Below are positions 1-7,506 of a stretch of DNA of 64,000 bases, one piece after another (within the stretch, counting starts at the first letter, position 1; each line of letters begins with the position of its first letter). The translations under genes were made by a program, and so were the position numbers. The notes beneath the pieces were generated by a model. The model was not told the origin of the DNA. It saw nothing but the letters and a program-made list of their open reading frames with translations, and did no database searches. The stretch lies in contig NZ_LT592171.1 in NCBI RefSeq assembly GCF_900088825.1, forward strand, positions 10,250 through 74,249. The letters are read 5' to 3'. This DNA comes from Thiomonas delicata (GTDB taxonomy: Bacteria; Pseudomonadota; Gammaproteobacteria; Burkholderiales; Burkholderiaceae_C).

Positions 1-1061
1 TAGTCGGTGTAGCCCTTGGCGCCGGGGGTGTAGAACGTGTCCATGTCCGGGGCGTTCAAGGCGGCACCGGCCTTCCAGCGCGCCAGCAGGTCCGGGTTGG
101 CCAGGATGGGGCGGCCCACCGCGATCAAGTCGCACTTGCCGGCGGCCAGGTCGCTCTCGGCGCGGGCGGCGTCGTAGCCGCCGGAGAGGATGAGCGTGCG
201 CTTGAAGGTCTTGCGGAACATGGCCTTGATGGCGTCGGGCACCGGCGGCGCGCCCATGGGCGAGTGGTCCACCAGGTGAACGTACACCACGCCGCGCGCG
301 TCGAGCTGCTGCGCCAGGTAGGTGTAGTCGGCGTCCATGCCGTCGTACACGGGCATGTCGTTGAACACGCCGTAGGGCGAGAGGCGGATGCCCACCTTGT
401 CCTTGCCGATGGCGGCGATGGCCGCGTCCACCACCTCCAGCACGAAGCGCGCGCGGTTCTCGATGGAGCCGCCGTAGGCGTCGCTGCGCTGGTTGGTGTT
501 GGGGCGGATGAACTGCTCCAGCAGGTAGCCATTGGCGGCGTGCAGCTCCACGCCGTCGAACCCGGCCGCCACGGCGTTCTTCGCCGCCGCGGCGTACTCG
601 GCGATGGCGGTCTTGATGTCGGCCTCGGTCATGGCCTGGGGCACGGGGTGCGGCTTCAGGCCTTCGGCGTCGGTGTACATCTCGCCGGGAGCGACCACCG
701 CCGAGGGCGCCAGCACGCGCGCGCCGGCGGGCAGGTTCAGCGGATGGGCGATGCGCCCGCAGTGCATGAGCTGCAGGAACATCTTGGCGCCCTTGGCGTG
801 CACGGCGTCGGTCACGAGCTTCCAGCCGGCCACCTGCGCGTCGGAGAACACACCGGGAATGCGCGGGTAGCCCAGGCCGTTGGGCGAAGGCGAGGTGCCT
901 TCGGCGATGATGAGCCCGAGCGAGGCGCGCTGCGCGTAGTACTCCGCCATCAGCGCGTTGGGAATGTTGCCGGTGGCGCGGCTGCGCGTGAGCGGCGCCA
1001 TGACCAGGCGGTTCTGCAGTTTCAACGGACCGAGGGTGGTTTCAGAAAACAAAATTGACAT
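1..1061 (-). CDS. Old Yellow Enzyme family alkene reductase (3' end beyond window)
   Basis: FMN-dependent ene-reductase of the NemA/OYE family, which uses NAD(P)H to reduce activated C=C bonds or nitro groups in the cytoplasm. The N-terminus LFSETTLGPLKLQNRLVMAP is the classical family start. The substrate-binding His/Asn pair appears as ELHAANGY, followed by the hallmark block RPNTNQRSDAYGGS. About 353 residues are visible against a usual 360-370, so only the last few codons are cut by the window edge. The ATG at 1061 is preceded by AAGGA at a good distance. It is the last gene of a minus-strand stretch but lies 316 bp from its neighbour, so it probably has its own promoter. The substrate cannot be told from sequence. 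Confidence 0.93.
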   Translation of the reverse strand, partial: MSILFSETTLGPLKLQNRLVMAPLTRSRATGNIPNALMAEYYAQRASLGLIIAEGTSPSPNGLGYPRIPGVFSDAQVAGWKLVTDAVHAKGAKMFLQLMHCGRIAHPLNLPAGARVLAPSAVVAPGEMYTDAEGLKPHPVPQAMTEADIKTAIAEYAAAAKNAVAAGFDGVELHAANGYLLEQFIRPNTNQRSDAYGGSIENRARFVLEVVDAAIAAIGKDKVGIRLSPYGVFNDMPVYDGMDADYTYLAQQLDARGVVYVHLVDHSPMGAPPVPDAIKAMFRKTFKRTLILSGGYDAARAESDLAAGKCDLIAVGRPILANPDLLARWKAGAALNAPDMDTFYTPGAKGYTD

Positions 1062-1377
1062 GACGCATCCTTTGAAAAAGTGCGGGTTGTGGAATGGACG
1101 GGGCTGGGTGCGGCGTCGTGCAGGGCTTGCGGGCCTAGCCGCTAAAGGCCCGGGCTGCTATGGCGCGCGCACAGCCGTACCCGGCGACATGGCGCCTCGG
1201 GTGAAGCCCATGTCATAGACATGAACAGGAGCGAAGGTAGCGCCAATTCCGCGCCTTTGCAGGCGCCAGCTTTGAATGGGCGCGCCACACAAGCTCATTG
1301 CGAAAACACGATGCGCGAACGACCGACATCGGGCAGGCACACCCGCTGCTGAGTGAGGCGCCCGCCGTCAAGCGCAG
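1062..1377. other. Intergenic region upstream of the OYE gene
   Basis: About 316 bp without a convincing gene. It holds the OYE ribosome binding site (near 1068-1073) and a perfect inverted repeat at 1209-1223. Short reading frames here overlap each other and show no family resemblance, so I leave them out. Confidence 0.6.
1209..1223. promoter_or_regulatory. Perfect inverted repeat CATGTC-ATA-GACATG, operator candidate for the OYE gene
   Basis: Six-base arms with a three-base spacer, 148 bp upstream of the OYE start and in the only non-coding gap of this size nearby. NemA-type genes are commonly controlled by dedicated repressors that bind such repeats, but no regulator gene is adjacent here. 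The role as an operator is inferred. Confidence 0.4.
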
Positions 1378-1755
1378 TCAGTCAGCCTCAAGCATGCCTT
1401 GTGCCGTGCCATCGGCTGATGAAGCGGCTGCGTGGTTTCCCGGCATGGTCCAGCCACCGGCCACGCCGTTGCTCGCGACCATATAGAACGCGGTGAAGGC
1501 GCGGTTTGCAATTTTGATGCTGCCGCGAAGAACATGCTTTTCGATGTAGGCCATGGCGTCCTCGGTCGGGAGCATCGCCCCCTCCTTGCGACTTACCTCG
1601 ATGACCAGCGAGTCCTGCCCGAAATGCCGGCGCAGACCGTCGGCAAGCCGACTTCCCCGCAAGCCCTGGCCGTCCGCCACAATGGCCCAATCGAGCGTCA
1701 GAGGGGGTTCCACGAAGTGGTCCAGCATCAGCTTGTGCACTCGTCTTGGGTTCAT
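1378..1755 (-). CDS. Unknown 125-aa protein, last gene of the disrupted isochorismatase/DUF3303 operon
   Basis: I do not recognise a family. The protein looks globular and soluble, with no signal peptide or membrane segment. It starts MNPRRVHKLMLDHFVEPPL and has a mixed alpha/beta core containing RGSIKIANRAFTAFYMVAS. The ATG at 1755 overlaps the stop of the upstream DUF3303 copy as ATGA, which argues for translational coupling and for this start rather than an in-frame one at 1869. No strong ribosome binding site of its own is seen, consistent with coupling. Because the upstream DUF3303 copy is frameshifted, expression of this gene may be reduced now. Confidence 0.6.
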   Translation of the reverse strand: MNPRRVHKLMLDHFVEPPLTLDWAIVADGQGLRGSRLADGLRRHFGQDSLVIEVSRKEGAMLPTEDAMAYIEKHVLRGSIKIANRAFTAFYMVASNGVAGGWTMPGNHAAASSADGTAQGMLEAD

Positions 1756-2038
1756 CGCTGGGTGGGCACTTTGTCCAAGTAAGGCGCAACCAGTTCCCGT
1801 GTTTGCGCGCTTTCGACAACGGGAACAATTTCGAAAGTTGCCCCTGTGCCCCGCCAGTGCAGCACCCAAGCCTGGAGAAGCCGCAAATCACCGCACTCCA
1901 TCCGTTGAAAGCAGCGCGCAAAGCTGGGCTCGATCCAACTGGCGACGTATTTCAGCCCCTCCGGCAGTCCGTGCCCTTCGTCTCTCACGCGCCTGTAAAC
2001 AGGGAGCTGTCGTTGCCTTCAAACCGCTCGATCACCAT
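1752..2038 (-). pseudogene. DUF3303 gene, copy 1: correct C-terminus but frameshifted near the start
   Basis: From the ATG at 2038 the frame reads MVIERFEGNDSSLFTG and stops almost at once. One base is missing in the run at about 1991-1996 (gcctgtaaac here, gccttgtaaac in copy 2). After the lesion the frame continues as RVRDEGHGLPEGLKYVASW and runs to a complete family-type tail (FEIVPVVESAQT...). DUF3303 proteins are about 90-100 aa with no assigned function. Restoring one base and borrowing the first residues of copy 2 gives 98 aa. The stop overlaps the next gene as ATGA. An in-frame internal start could still yield a truncated protein. Confidence 0.75.
1858..2038. repeat. Direct repeat, copy 1 (181 bp) of the DUF3303 5' region
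   Basis: Begins at TGCAGCACCCAAGCC and ends at ATCACCAT. By eye it differs from the copy at 2467-2648 by three substitutions and one missing base. The two copies flank the AT-rich segment 2039-2466. Confidence 0.95.
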
Positions 2039-2041
2039 AAT

Positions 2042-2383
2042 TTAATGTCCTCGCAAGATATTTGCGAGAAGTTCAGATGTCACGCCAAGAATACACGCCC
2101 CGATCAATGCCACCAAAAGTCGTTGCCATGGTTTTATCGCAAGGAGAAAGGCAAGAATTCGCGAGTTCGGCTTAAATCGTTTAATTGTTCGCCATAAAAT
2201 CCATAAAATGGCAGTCACAGTTGGAATTAGCATATAAAGCTCAAAAATGCTAACTCCATAGTCATTCGACGAGTTAGGGTATGCGAGTCGATAGATGATG
2301 GAACAATAAAATGCTATAATTGTAAATAATGAAATTATGTCTAACATTACAGAAATAATCATAACTTTTATATTAAAACTCAT
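2042..2383 (-). CDS. Small AT-rich membrane protein of unknown function (113 aa), foreign insert
   Basis: Not a family I recognise. Three hydrophobic segments are visible at about residues 8-30 (start MSFNIKVMIISVMLDIISLF), 44-67 and 80-108, so it is probably an inner-membrane protein. Its DNA is very unlike its neighbours: the 60-base lines across 2161-2400 fall from 40% to 17% GC, and its codons are A/T-ending. It lies wholly within the segment bounded by the two DUF3303 repeats and is read in the same direction as the operon it interrupts. Its stop is three bases before the ATG of copy 1. No Shine-Dalgarno sequence precedes the ATG at 2383, so the start is uncertain. Confidence 0.6.
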   Translation of the reverse strand: MSFNIKVMIISVMLDIISLFTIIAFYCSIIYRLAYPNSSNDYGVSIFELYMLIPTVTAILWILWRTIKRFKPNSRILAFLLAIKPWQRLLVALIGACILGVTSELLANILRGH

Positions 2384-2417
2384 CTATATATTAATGAAAT
2401 ACATTTCTATAATGCAA

Positions 2418-2657
2418 CTATTTTGCAATTTTCTCTATAGAGTGAGCTTGGGCCGCTTTGGTTATTTGCAGCACCCAAGCCTGGAGAAGCCGCAAGTCAT
2501 CGCACTCCATCCGTTGAAAGCAGCGCGCAAAGCTGGGCTCGATCCAACTGGCGACGTATTTCAGCCCCTCCGGCAGTCCGTGCCCTTCGTCTCTCACGCG
2601 CCTTGTAAACAGGGAGCTGTCGTTGCCTTCAAACCACTCGATCACCATGAAAAGCAT
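2418..2657 (-). CDS. DUF3303 protein, copy 2: intact start, replaced C-terminus (79 aa)
   Basis: The start MLFMVIEWFEGNDSSLF and body GLPEGLKYVASW are typical DUF3303 sequence. Up to residue 63 it matches copy 1; then the repeat ends at 2467 and the frame reads into the AT-rich insert for 16 unrelated residues (ITKAAQAHS...) before stopping. It therefore lacks the conserved FEIVPV tail of about 35 residues and may not fold properly. The ATG at 2657 overlaps the isochorismatase stop as TGATG and has GAGGGG at a proper distance, so it is translated with that gene. Confidence 0.75.
   Translation of the reverse strand: MLFMVIEWFEGNDSSLFTRRVRDEGHGLPEGLKYVASWIEPSFARCFQRMECDDLRLLQAWVLQITKAAQAHSIEKIAK
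2467..2648. repeat. Direct repeat, copy 2 (182 bp) of the DUF3303 5' region
   Basis: Partner of 1858-2038. This copy keeps the extra T that holds the reading frame and sits at the native position behind the isochorismatase gene, so it looks like the original 5' half of the gene. Confidence 0.95.
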
Positions 2658-3214
2658 CAATGTCCCCTCGATGGTTCGGCCCCAAAGACCACACCCTCTG
2701 CCGGGATGGCGCGGACTCGCGGGCCGAAACTTTCGATGTTTGTCAGTGTGTGGTTGTGGTGCTGGATGATTTGCGCGGCGCTCAGAAGCGCCGAACCCTC
2801 GGTGGTGTGGGCGTCTTCCACCAGCACCACGGGGTAGCCGAGTGCCAACGCGCGGCGCGTGGTGGTGTCCACGCAGAACTCGGTGTGCATGCCGCAAATG
2901 ACCAGGTCGGTCACGGCATGCTGCGTGAGGGTGTCGGTCAGCACTGTGCGGTGGAAAGAGTCCGGGGTTGTTTTGCGAATGCGCAAATCCGAAGGAGCTG
3001 TGTGGAGTCCATGGGCGAGCTGCCAACCGCGTGTTCCGTGCATGAGCTCTCCGGTGCTGGACTCGTGCTGCACGAGCACGACCAGTGCGCCTGCCGCACG
3101 AGCCTTCTCGGCAACCTGATTGATGCGGCCGATGACCTCTTGTGAGGCGAAGGCGGCGTGCTCGCCCTCGCAGAGGCCTTGTTGAACGTCGATCACAAGC
3201 AGCGCTGTTTTCAT
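2657..3214 (-). CDS. Isochorismatase-like cysteine hydrolase
   Basis: Cytoplasmic alpha/beta hydrolase of the isochorismatase/nicotinamidase superfamily, 185 aa (usual 180-210). The catalytic triad is visible: Asp in MKTALLVIDVQQG at the N-terminus, a Lys in RIRKTTPDSF, and the nucleophilic Cys in ICGMHTEFCVDTT. The substrate is not predictable; members cleave isochorismate, nicotinamide, ureidoacrylate and other amides. The ATG at 3214 gives the canonical MKTALLVID start; a longer in-frame GTG start at 3388 would add 58 atypical residues. First gene of the operon with DUF3303 and the 125-aa protein. Confidence 0.9.
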   Translation of the reverse strand: MKTALLVIDVQQGLCEGEHAAFASQEVIGRINQVAEKARAAGALVVLVQHESSTGELMHGTRGWQLAHGLHTAPSDLRIRKTTPDSFHRTVLTDTLTQHAVTDLVICGMHTEFCVDTTTRRALALGYPVVLVEDAHTTEGSALLSAAQIIQHHNHTLTNIESFGPRVRAIPAEGVVFGAEPSRGH

Positions 3215-3591
3215 CGGTCGTTGTGGGTGTAGGGGTTGTGCCAGGTCTTGTGGAGCCAGCCGCTGCGGTCTGGTTGGCGCCCAGCATAAGGTTGGCCCGA
3301 GCGGGCCCACAAGCGGGCACATCACGCAGGCGTAACCAGATTTGACGTGCTGGCTCGGCGCCCAGAACGGCTTCTCAGGTTGGGGCACCAGCTTGCCGCA
3401 TAGCCTCGGCGCTGCGTGCCTTGGCAGTCAAAATGCGTCCCAACGGAATGGGCGCTTTTTGCCTAAGATGCGTTGAGTTGCTGCCGCGGCTTGCCGGCAG
3501 TTGGCAGGGCGGCCGCTGCTTGCACGATTTCGCGGCGCGGGACCCCACGCCGCCCAGTGCCACCGCGGCTTTACCTGGAGGGCAACGCGCC
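3215..3591. other. Intergenic region between divergent isochorismatase and iorA genes
   Basis: 377 bp with no gene I can support. It must contain both divergent promoters, but no hexamer pair stands out enough to call. An in-frame extension of iorA back to 3421 exists but its translation does not resemble the family. Confidence 0.5.
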
Positions 3592-4053
3592 ATGATCAAG
3601 CTCGACGTCAACGGCAAGGTCCACGAACTGGACGTCAGCCCCGACACCCCGCTGCTGTGGGTGATTCGGGATCACCTGAAGCTGATGGGCACCAAGTACG
3701 GCTGCGGCATCGCGGCCTGCGGCGCCTGCACCGTGCATCTGGACGGGCAGCCGGTGCGTTCCTGCCAGACTCCGGTTTCGTCCGCGGCGGGCAGCAAAGT
3801 CACCACCATCGAGGGCGTGCAAGGACCCGAGGCCAAGGCCGTGCAGGAGGCATGGATCGCGGCCGAGGTGCCGCAATGCGGCTACTGCCAGTCGGGCCAG
3901 ATCATGGCGGCCACGGTGCTGCTGCGGCAAACGCCCAAGCCCACGGATGCGCAGATCACGGACTTCATGAACGGCAACATCTGCCGTTGCGGCACCTATC
4001 AACGCATTCGCGCCGCCATCCACCAGGCGGCCGCCGCGCTGCACAAGGGGTAA
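3592..4053 (+). CDS. iorA: Small [2Fe-2S] subunit of an isoquinoline 1-oxidoreductase-type molybdenum hydroxylase
   Basis: Electron-transfer subunit of a xanthine-oxidase-family enzyme, 153 aa, as usual for IorA-type subunits. The N-terminal plant-type ferredoxin cluster motif is [17 protein letters not shown], followed by its fourth Cys (VRSCQT). The C-terminal second cluster is carried by CGYCQSGQ and [13 protein letters not shown] at 3592 is preceded by GGAGG (TGGAGGGCAACGCGCC) and the product begins [15 protein letters not shown], the normal family start. Four bases separate it from iorB, so the two are co-transcribed. The true substrate may be an aldehyde or N-heterocycle. Confidence 0.92.
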   Translation: MIKLDVNGKVHELDVSPDTPLLWVIRDHLKLMGTKYGCGIAACGACTVHLDGQPVRSCQTPVSSAAGSKVTTIEGVQGPEAKAVQEAWIAAEVPQCGYCQSGQIMAATVLLRQTPKPTDAQITDFMNGNICRCGTYQRIRAAIHQAAAALHKG

Positions 4054-4057
4054 GGCC

Positions 4058-6253
4058 ATGGACACGCGCAAGGATTCCGAGGTTTCGCCGGCGCGTCGGC
4101 GCCTCTCGCGGCGGCGTTTCATCCAGGTGTCGGCGCTGGCCGGCGGCGGACTGCTGCTGGCGTTCGAGCTGCCGGTGCGCGAGCGCCTGGCGCAGGCCGC
4201 CGCGCTGGTCAGCGGCACGCACGGCGCAGGCCCGCCGGGCTTCGCGCCGAACGCCTACATCCGTCTCACGCCGGACGGCGTGGTCACGCTGTGGGTGGCC
4301 AAGTCGGAAATGGGCCAGGGCGTGATGACCGCGATGCCCATGCTGCTGGCCGAGGAAATGGACGCGGACTGGGCCGCGGTGCGCATCGAGCAGGCGCCGT
4401 CCACCCCGGCGTTCGGCCAGCAGGGCACGGGCGGCAGCACCAGCGTGCGCCAGTCGTGGCAGCCCTTGCGCCACGCCGGCGCCACGGCCCGCGCCATGCT
4501 GGTGGCCGCCGCCGCGGCGCAGTGGAAGGTGGCGCCGGGCGACTGCCACGCCAAGGCCGGCGCGGTGGTCGGCCCGCAAGGCCGCAAGGCGGGTTTCGGC
4601 GCGCTGGCCGCGGCGGCGGCCAGGCTGCCGGTGCCCGATCAGGTGAAGCTGAAGGATCCGAAGAACTACACCCTGATCGGCAAGCCGGTGCCCCGCGTGG
4701 ACGCCGCGCCCAAGACCAATGGGCAGGCGGTGTTCGGCATCGACGTGCAGGTGCCGGGCATGCTGGTGGCCTCGGTGACGCAATGCCCGGCGTTCGGCGG
4801 CAAGCTCGCGCACGTGGACGACCGCGCGGCGCGCGCCATCCCGGGCGTGCATGCTGTGCTGCCCATCAGCAGCGGTGTGGCGGTGGTGGCGAACGATTTC
4901 TGGACCGCCAAGAAGGGGCGCGACGCGCTGAAGATCACCTGGGACCTGGGGCCCAACGCGCGGCTGGACGACGCCGCCATCGCCGCGCTGTTGCACAAAG
5001 CGGCGCAGGAGCCGGGGGTGCGGGCCTGGAAGGTCGGCGCGGGCGATGCCGCCGTGGCCGCCGCGCAGGCGCCCGGCGGCAAGCTGGTGGAGGCCAGCTA
5101 CACCCTACCCTTCCTCGCCCACGCCACGATGGAGCCGATGAACTGCACCGCGCACGTGCAGAAGGACCGCTGCGACATCTGGGCGCCGACCCAGGCGCAG
5201 ACCTTCAACCAGGGCACGGCGAGCCGCATCACCGGGCTGCCGGAGACGGCCATTCACGTGCACACCACTTTCCTCGGCGGCGGCTTCGGCCGGCGCTTCG
5301 AGCAGGACTTCGTGGCCCAGGCGGTGGAAATTTCCAAGGCGGTTGCGCGCCCGGTGAAAGTGGTGTGGCTGCGCGAGGACGACATGCGGCACGACTTCTA
5401 CCGCCCGGCGAATCTGGCGCTGATGCGCGCGGCGCTGGGCGCGGACGGCACGCTGCGGGCCTGGAGCCACAAGGTGGTGGGGCCGTCCATCATGGCGCGG
5501 GTGTTCCCCTCGCGCGTGCGCAACGGGCTCGACATGGGGGCGGTGGACGGCGCGGTGGAGCTGCCCTACGCGCTGCCGAACGCCGAGACGCGCTACGTGA
5601 TGTGCAACACGCCGGTGCCGGTGGGGTTCTGGCGTTCGGTGGGGCATTCGATCAACGGCTTCACGGTGGAATCGTTCATGGACGAAATCGCCCACGCCGC
5701 CGGGCAGGACCCCTACCGCTTCCGCCGCGCCCTGCTGGGCCGCGACAAACGGGCGCTGCAGACCCTGGACACCGCGGCCGCGATGGCCGGCTGGGGCAAG
5801 CCGCTGCCGGCGGGGCATTTCCATGGCATCGCCATGCACCGCGGCTTCGGCAGCACCGTGACGCAGGTGGCCGAGGTGTCGGTGAACCCGGCCGGCGAGG
5901 TGACGGTGCACCGCGTGAGCTGCGCGGTGGACTGCGGGCAGGTGGTCAACCCCAACACCGTGCAGGCGCAGATGGAAAGCGCCATCGTGTACGGCCTGTC
6001 GGCGGCGCTGCTTGACGGCATACGCCTACGCGACGGCGGCGTGGTGCAGGCGAATTTCGACACCTACCGCGTGCTGCGTTTCGACGCCACGCCGCATGTG
6101 GACGTGCGCATCATCCAGAGCGGCGAAGCGCCGGGCGGCATCGGCGAGCCGGGCACGCCGCCCATCGCCCCGGCCGTGACCAACGCGGTGTTCGCGGCCA
6201 CGGGCAAGCGGGTGCGCAGCCTGCCGATCCGTGCCGAGACGCTGAAGGCCTGA
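4058..6253 (+). CDS. iorB: Large molybdopterin-binding subunit, IorB-type, with Tat signal
   Basis: 731 aa, the usual length for IorB-like subunits of the xanthine dehydrogenase family. A twin-arginine signal (SRRRFIQVSALAGGG, about residues 17-33) shows folded export to the periplasm, presumably with IorA. The aldehyde oxidase hammerhead region and the MoCo-binding blocks are recognisable, including TFLGGGFGRRFEQDF. Near the C-terminus GGIGEPGTPP carries the active-site Glu region. RBS AAGGGG precedes ATG 4058. XdhC and MocA genes just downstream supply the sulfurated, cytidylylated cofactor this family needs. Isoquinoline is only the name-giving substrate; an aldehyde substrate is equally possible. 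Confidence 0.9.
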   Translation: MDTRKDSEVSPARRRLSRRRFIQVSALAGGGLLLAFELPVRERLAQAAALVSGTHGAGPPGFAPNAYIRLTPDGVVTLWVAKSEMGQGVMTAMPMLLAEEMDADWAAVRIEQAPSTPAFGQQGTGGSTSVRQSWQPLRHAGATARAMLVAAAAAQWKVAPGDCHAKAGAVVGPQGRKAGFGALAAAAARLPVPDQVKLKDPKNYTLIGKPVPRVDAAPKTNGQAVFGIDVQVPGMLVASVTQCPAFGGKLAHVDDRAARAIPGVHAVLPISSGVAVVANDFWTAKKGRDALKITWDLGPNARLDDAAIAALLHKAAQEPGVRAWKVGAGDAAVAAAQAPGGKLVEASYTLPFLAHATMEPMNCTAHVQKDRCDIWAPTQAQTFNQGTASRITGLPETAIHVHTTFLGGGFGRRFEQDFVAQAVEISKAVARPVKVVWLREDDMRHDFYRPANLALMRAALGADGTLRAWSHKVVGPSIMARVFPSRVRNGLDMGAVDGAVELPYALPNAETRYVMCNTPVPVGFWRSVGHSINGFTVESFMDEIAHAAGQDPYRFRRALLGRDKRALQTLDTAAAMAGWGKPLPAGHFHGIAMHRGFGSTVTQVAEVSVNPAGEVTVHRVSCAVDCGQVVNPNTVQAQMESAIVYGLSAALLDGIRLRDGGVVQANFDTYRVLRFDATPHVDVRIIQSGEAPGGIGEPGTPPIAPAVTNAVFAATGKRVRSLPIRAETLKA

Positions 6254-6356
6254 GCCAGAAACAGGGGCCTGGGCGGGCGGCGGCGCGGCTCGCCGCAAGC
6301 CTGCGGTTCGCCCGGCCGGCGCCCCGCGAAAGGCCAGGCCGGTGTAAGGTTCGCCC

Positions 6357-7466
6357 ATGGACGACATCGACCTCGTGGTGCTGCGCACCCTGCGCGACTG
6401 GCGGCTGGCCGGCCGGCGCGCCTTGCTCGCCACGGTGGTGCGCACCTGGGGCGCATCGCCGCGGCCGGTGGGCTCCATCCTCGCGCTGCGCGACGACGGC
6501 GCGGTGGTCGGCTCGGTGTCGGGCGGCTGCGTGGAGGACGACTTGATCGCCCGCTACGCATCCGCGAACGAGGCGACCGCGCCGGATGCCGCCCTCGCCG
6601 ACGGCCCGCCCGCGTTCGTGAAATACGGCGTCACGGCGGACGAGGCGCACCGCTTCGGCCTGCCCTGCGGCGGCACGCTGGAACTGCTGCTCGAATTCGA
6701 CCCCGACGCCGCCGCGCTGGACGCGCTGGTGCGCGCGCTGGACGCCGGCCGGCTCATGCGCCGCGTCACCCGGCTGCGCGACGGCGCGGTGCGCGTCGAG
6801 CCGGCCGAGGTGCCGCAGGAACTGACGCTGACAGACAGCGAGATGGCCAACACCTTCGGCCCGGCCTACCGCATGCTGCTGATCGGCGCCGGCCAGCTGG
6901 CCGAGTACCTGGCCACCATGGCCCTGTTCAGCGGTTTCGCCGTGACCGTGTGCGACCCGCGCGAGGCCTACCGCGGCAGCTGGGCGGTTGCCGGCGCCGC
7001 GCTGGTGACGGGCATGCCGGACGACGTGGTGCTGGATTTCCGGCCCGACCGCCGCAGCTGCGTGGTGGCGCTGACGCACGACCCCAAACTCGACGACCTG
7101 GCCCTGCTGGAGGCGCTGAACACCGAGGCGTTCTATGTCGGCGCGATCGGCTCGCGGCGCAACAACGCGGCGCGGCGCCAGCGCCTGATGGAGCATTTCG
7201 GCCAGACCGAGGCCGCTCTGGCGCGGCTGCGCGGGCCCATCGGCATCCACATCGGCAGCAAGACCCCGGCCGAGATCGCGGTGAGCGCGATGGCGGAGAT
7301 TCTCGCGGCCAAGAACGGCGTGCCGCTGCCGCGCGATCTGGACGTGGCGCGGGCCAAGAATGCGCGCTCCGGCGACATCGCCCCCGGCGTTCGGGACGCC
7401 AAGGCCACGGCGGCGGCGAGCGCGGACGAGGCGATGGACGGACCCGCCCGCGGAACCGCGCACTAG
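6357..7466 (+). CDS. XdhC/CoxI family molybdenum cofactor maturation protein
   Basis: 369 aa. The N-terminal XdhC_CoxI domain shows ATVVRTWGASPRPVGS and SVSGGCVEDD. A C-terminal Rossmann-like domain begins at LLIGAGQLAEYLA and includes FYVGAIGSRRN. XdhC-type proteins bind the molybdenum cofactor, assist its sulfuration and insert it into xanthine-oxidase-family enzymes. Its position directly after iorAB fits that job. The last 30 residues or so (after ARSGDIAPG) are low-complexity and not conserved. ATG at 6357; the gap of 103 bp to iorB carries no obvious terminator, so read-through is likely. Confidence 0.9.
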   Translation: MDDIDLVVLRTLRDWRLAGRRALLATVVRTWGASPRPVGSILALRDDGAVVGSVSGGCVEDDLIARYASANEATAPDAALADGPPAFVKYGVTADEAHRFGLPCGGTLELLLEFDPDAAALDALVRALDAGRLMRRVTRLRDGAVRVEPAEVPQELTLTDSEMANTFGPAYRMLLIGAGQLAEYLATMALFSGFAVTVCDPREAYRGSWAVAGAALVTGMPDDVVLDFRPDRRSCVVALTHDPKLDDLALLEALNTEAFYVGAIGSRRNNAARRQRLMEHFGQTEAALARLRGPIGIHIGSKTPAEIAVSAMAEILAAKNGVPLPRDLDVARAKNARSGDIAPGVRDAKATAAASADEAMDGPARGTAH

Positions 7467-7506
7467 CGCCGCACCGCGTGCAGGCGCAGGCTTGCCGGCC
7501 GGAGCG

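Noticed and set aside
2384-2466. Promoter TTGCAT-N18-TAATAT for the AT-rich membrane gene
   Set aside because: The hexamers fit, but the -10 box would lie only four bases from the ATG, and AT-rich DNA yields such matches by chance.
1858-2648. Insertion sequence with long direct repeats
   Set aside because: No transposase, no terminal inverted repeats, and the 182-bp repeats are parts of a host gene, far longer than target-site duplications.
1378-3214. Polymorphic toxin/immunity locus
   Set aside because: The AT-rich small membrane gene and gene-fragment repeats suggested it, but no Rhs, CDI or other toxin domain is present.
3421-3591. N-terminal extension of iorA to an upstream ATG
   Set aside because: The added 57 residues are unlike the family, whereas ATG 3592 has a good ribosome binding site and the canonical start.
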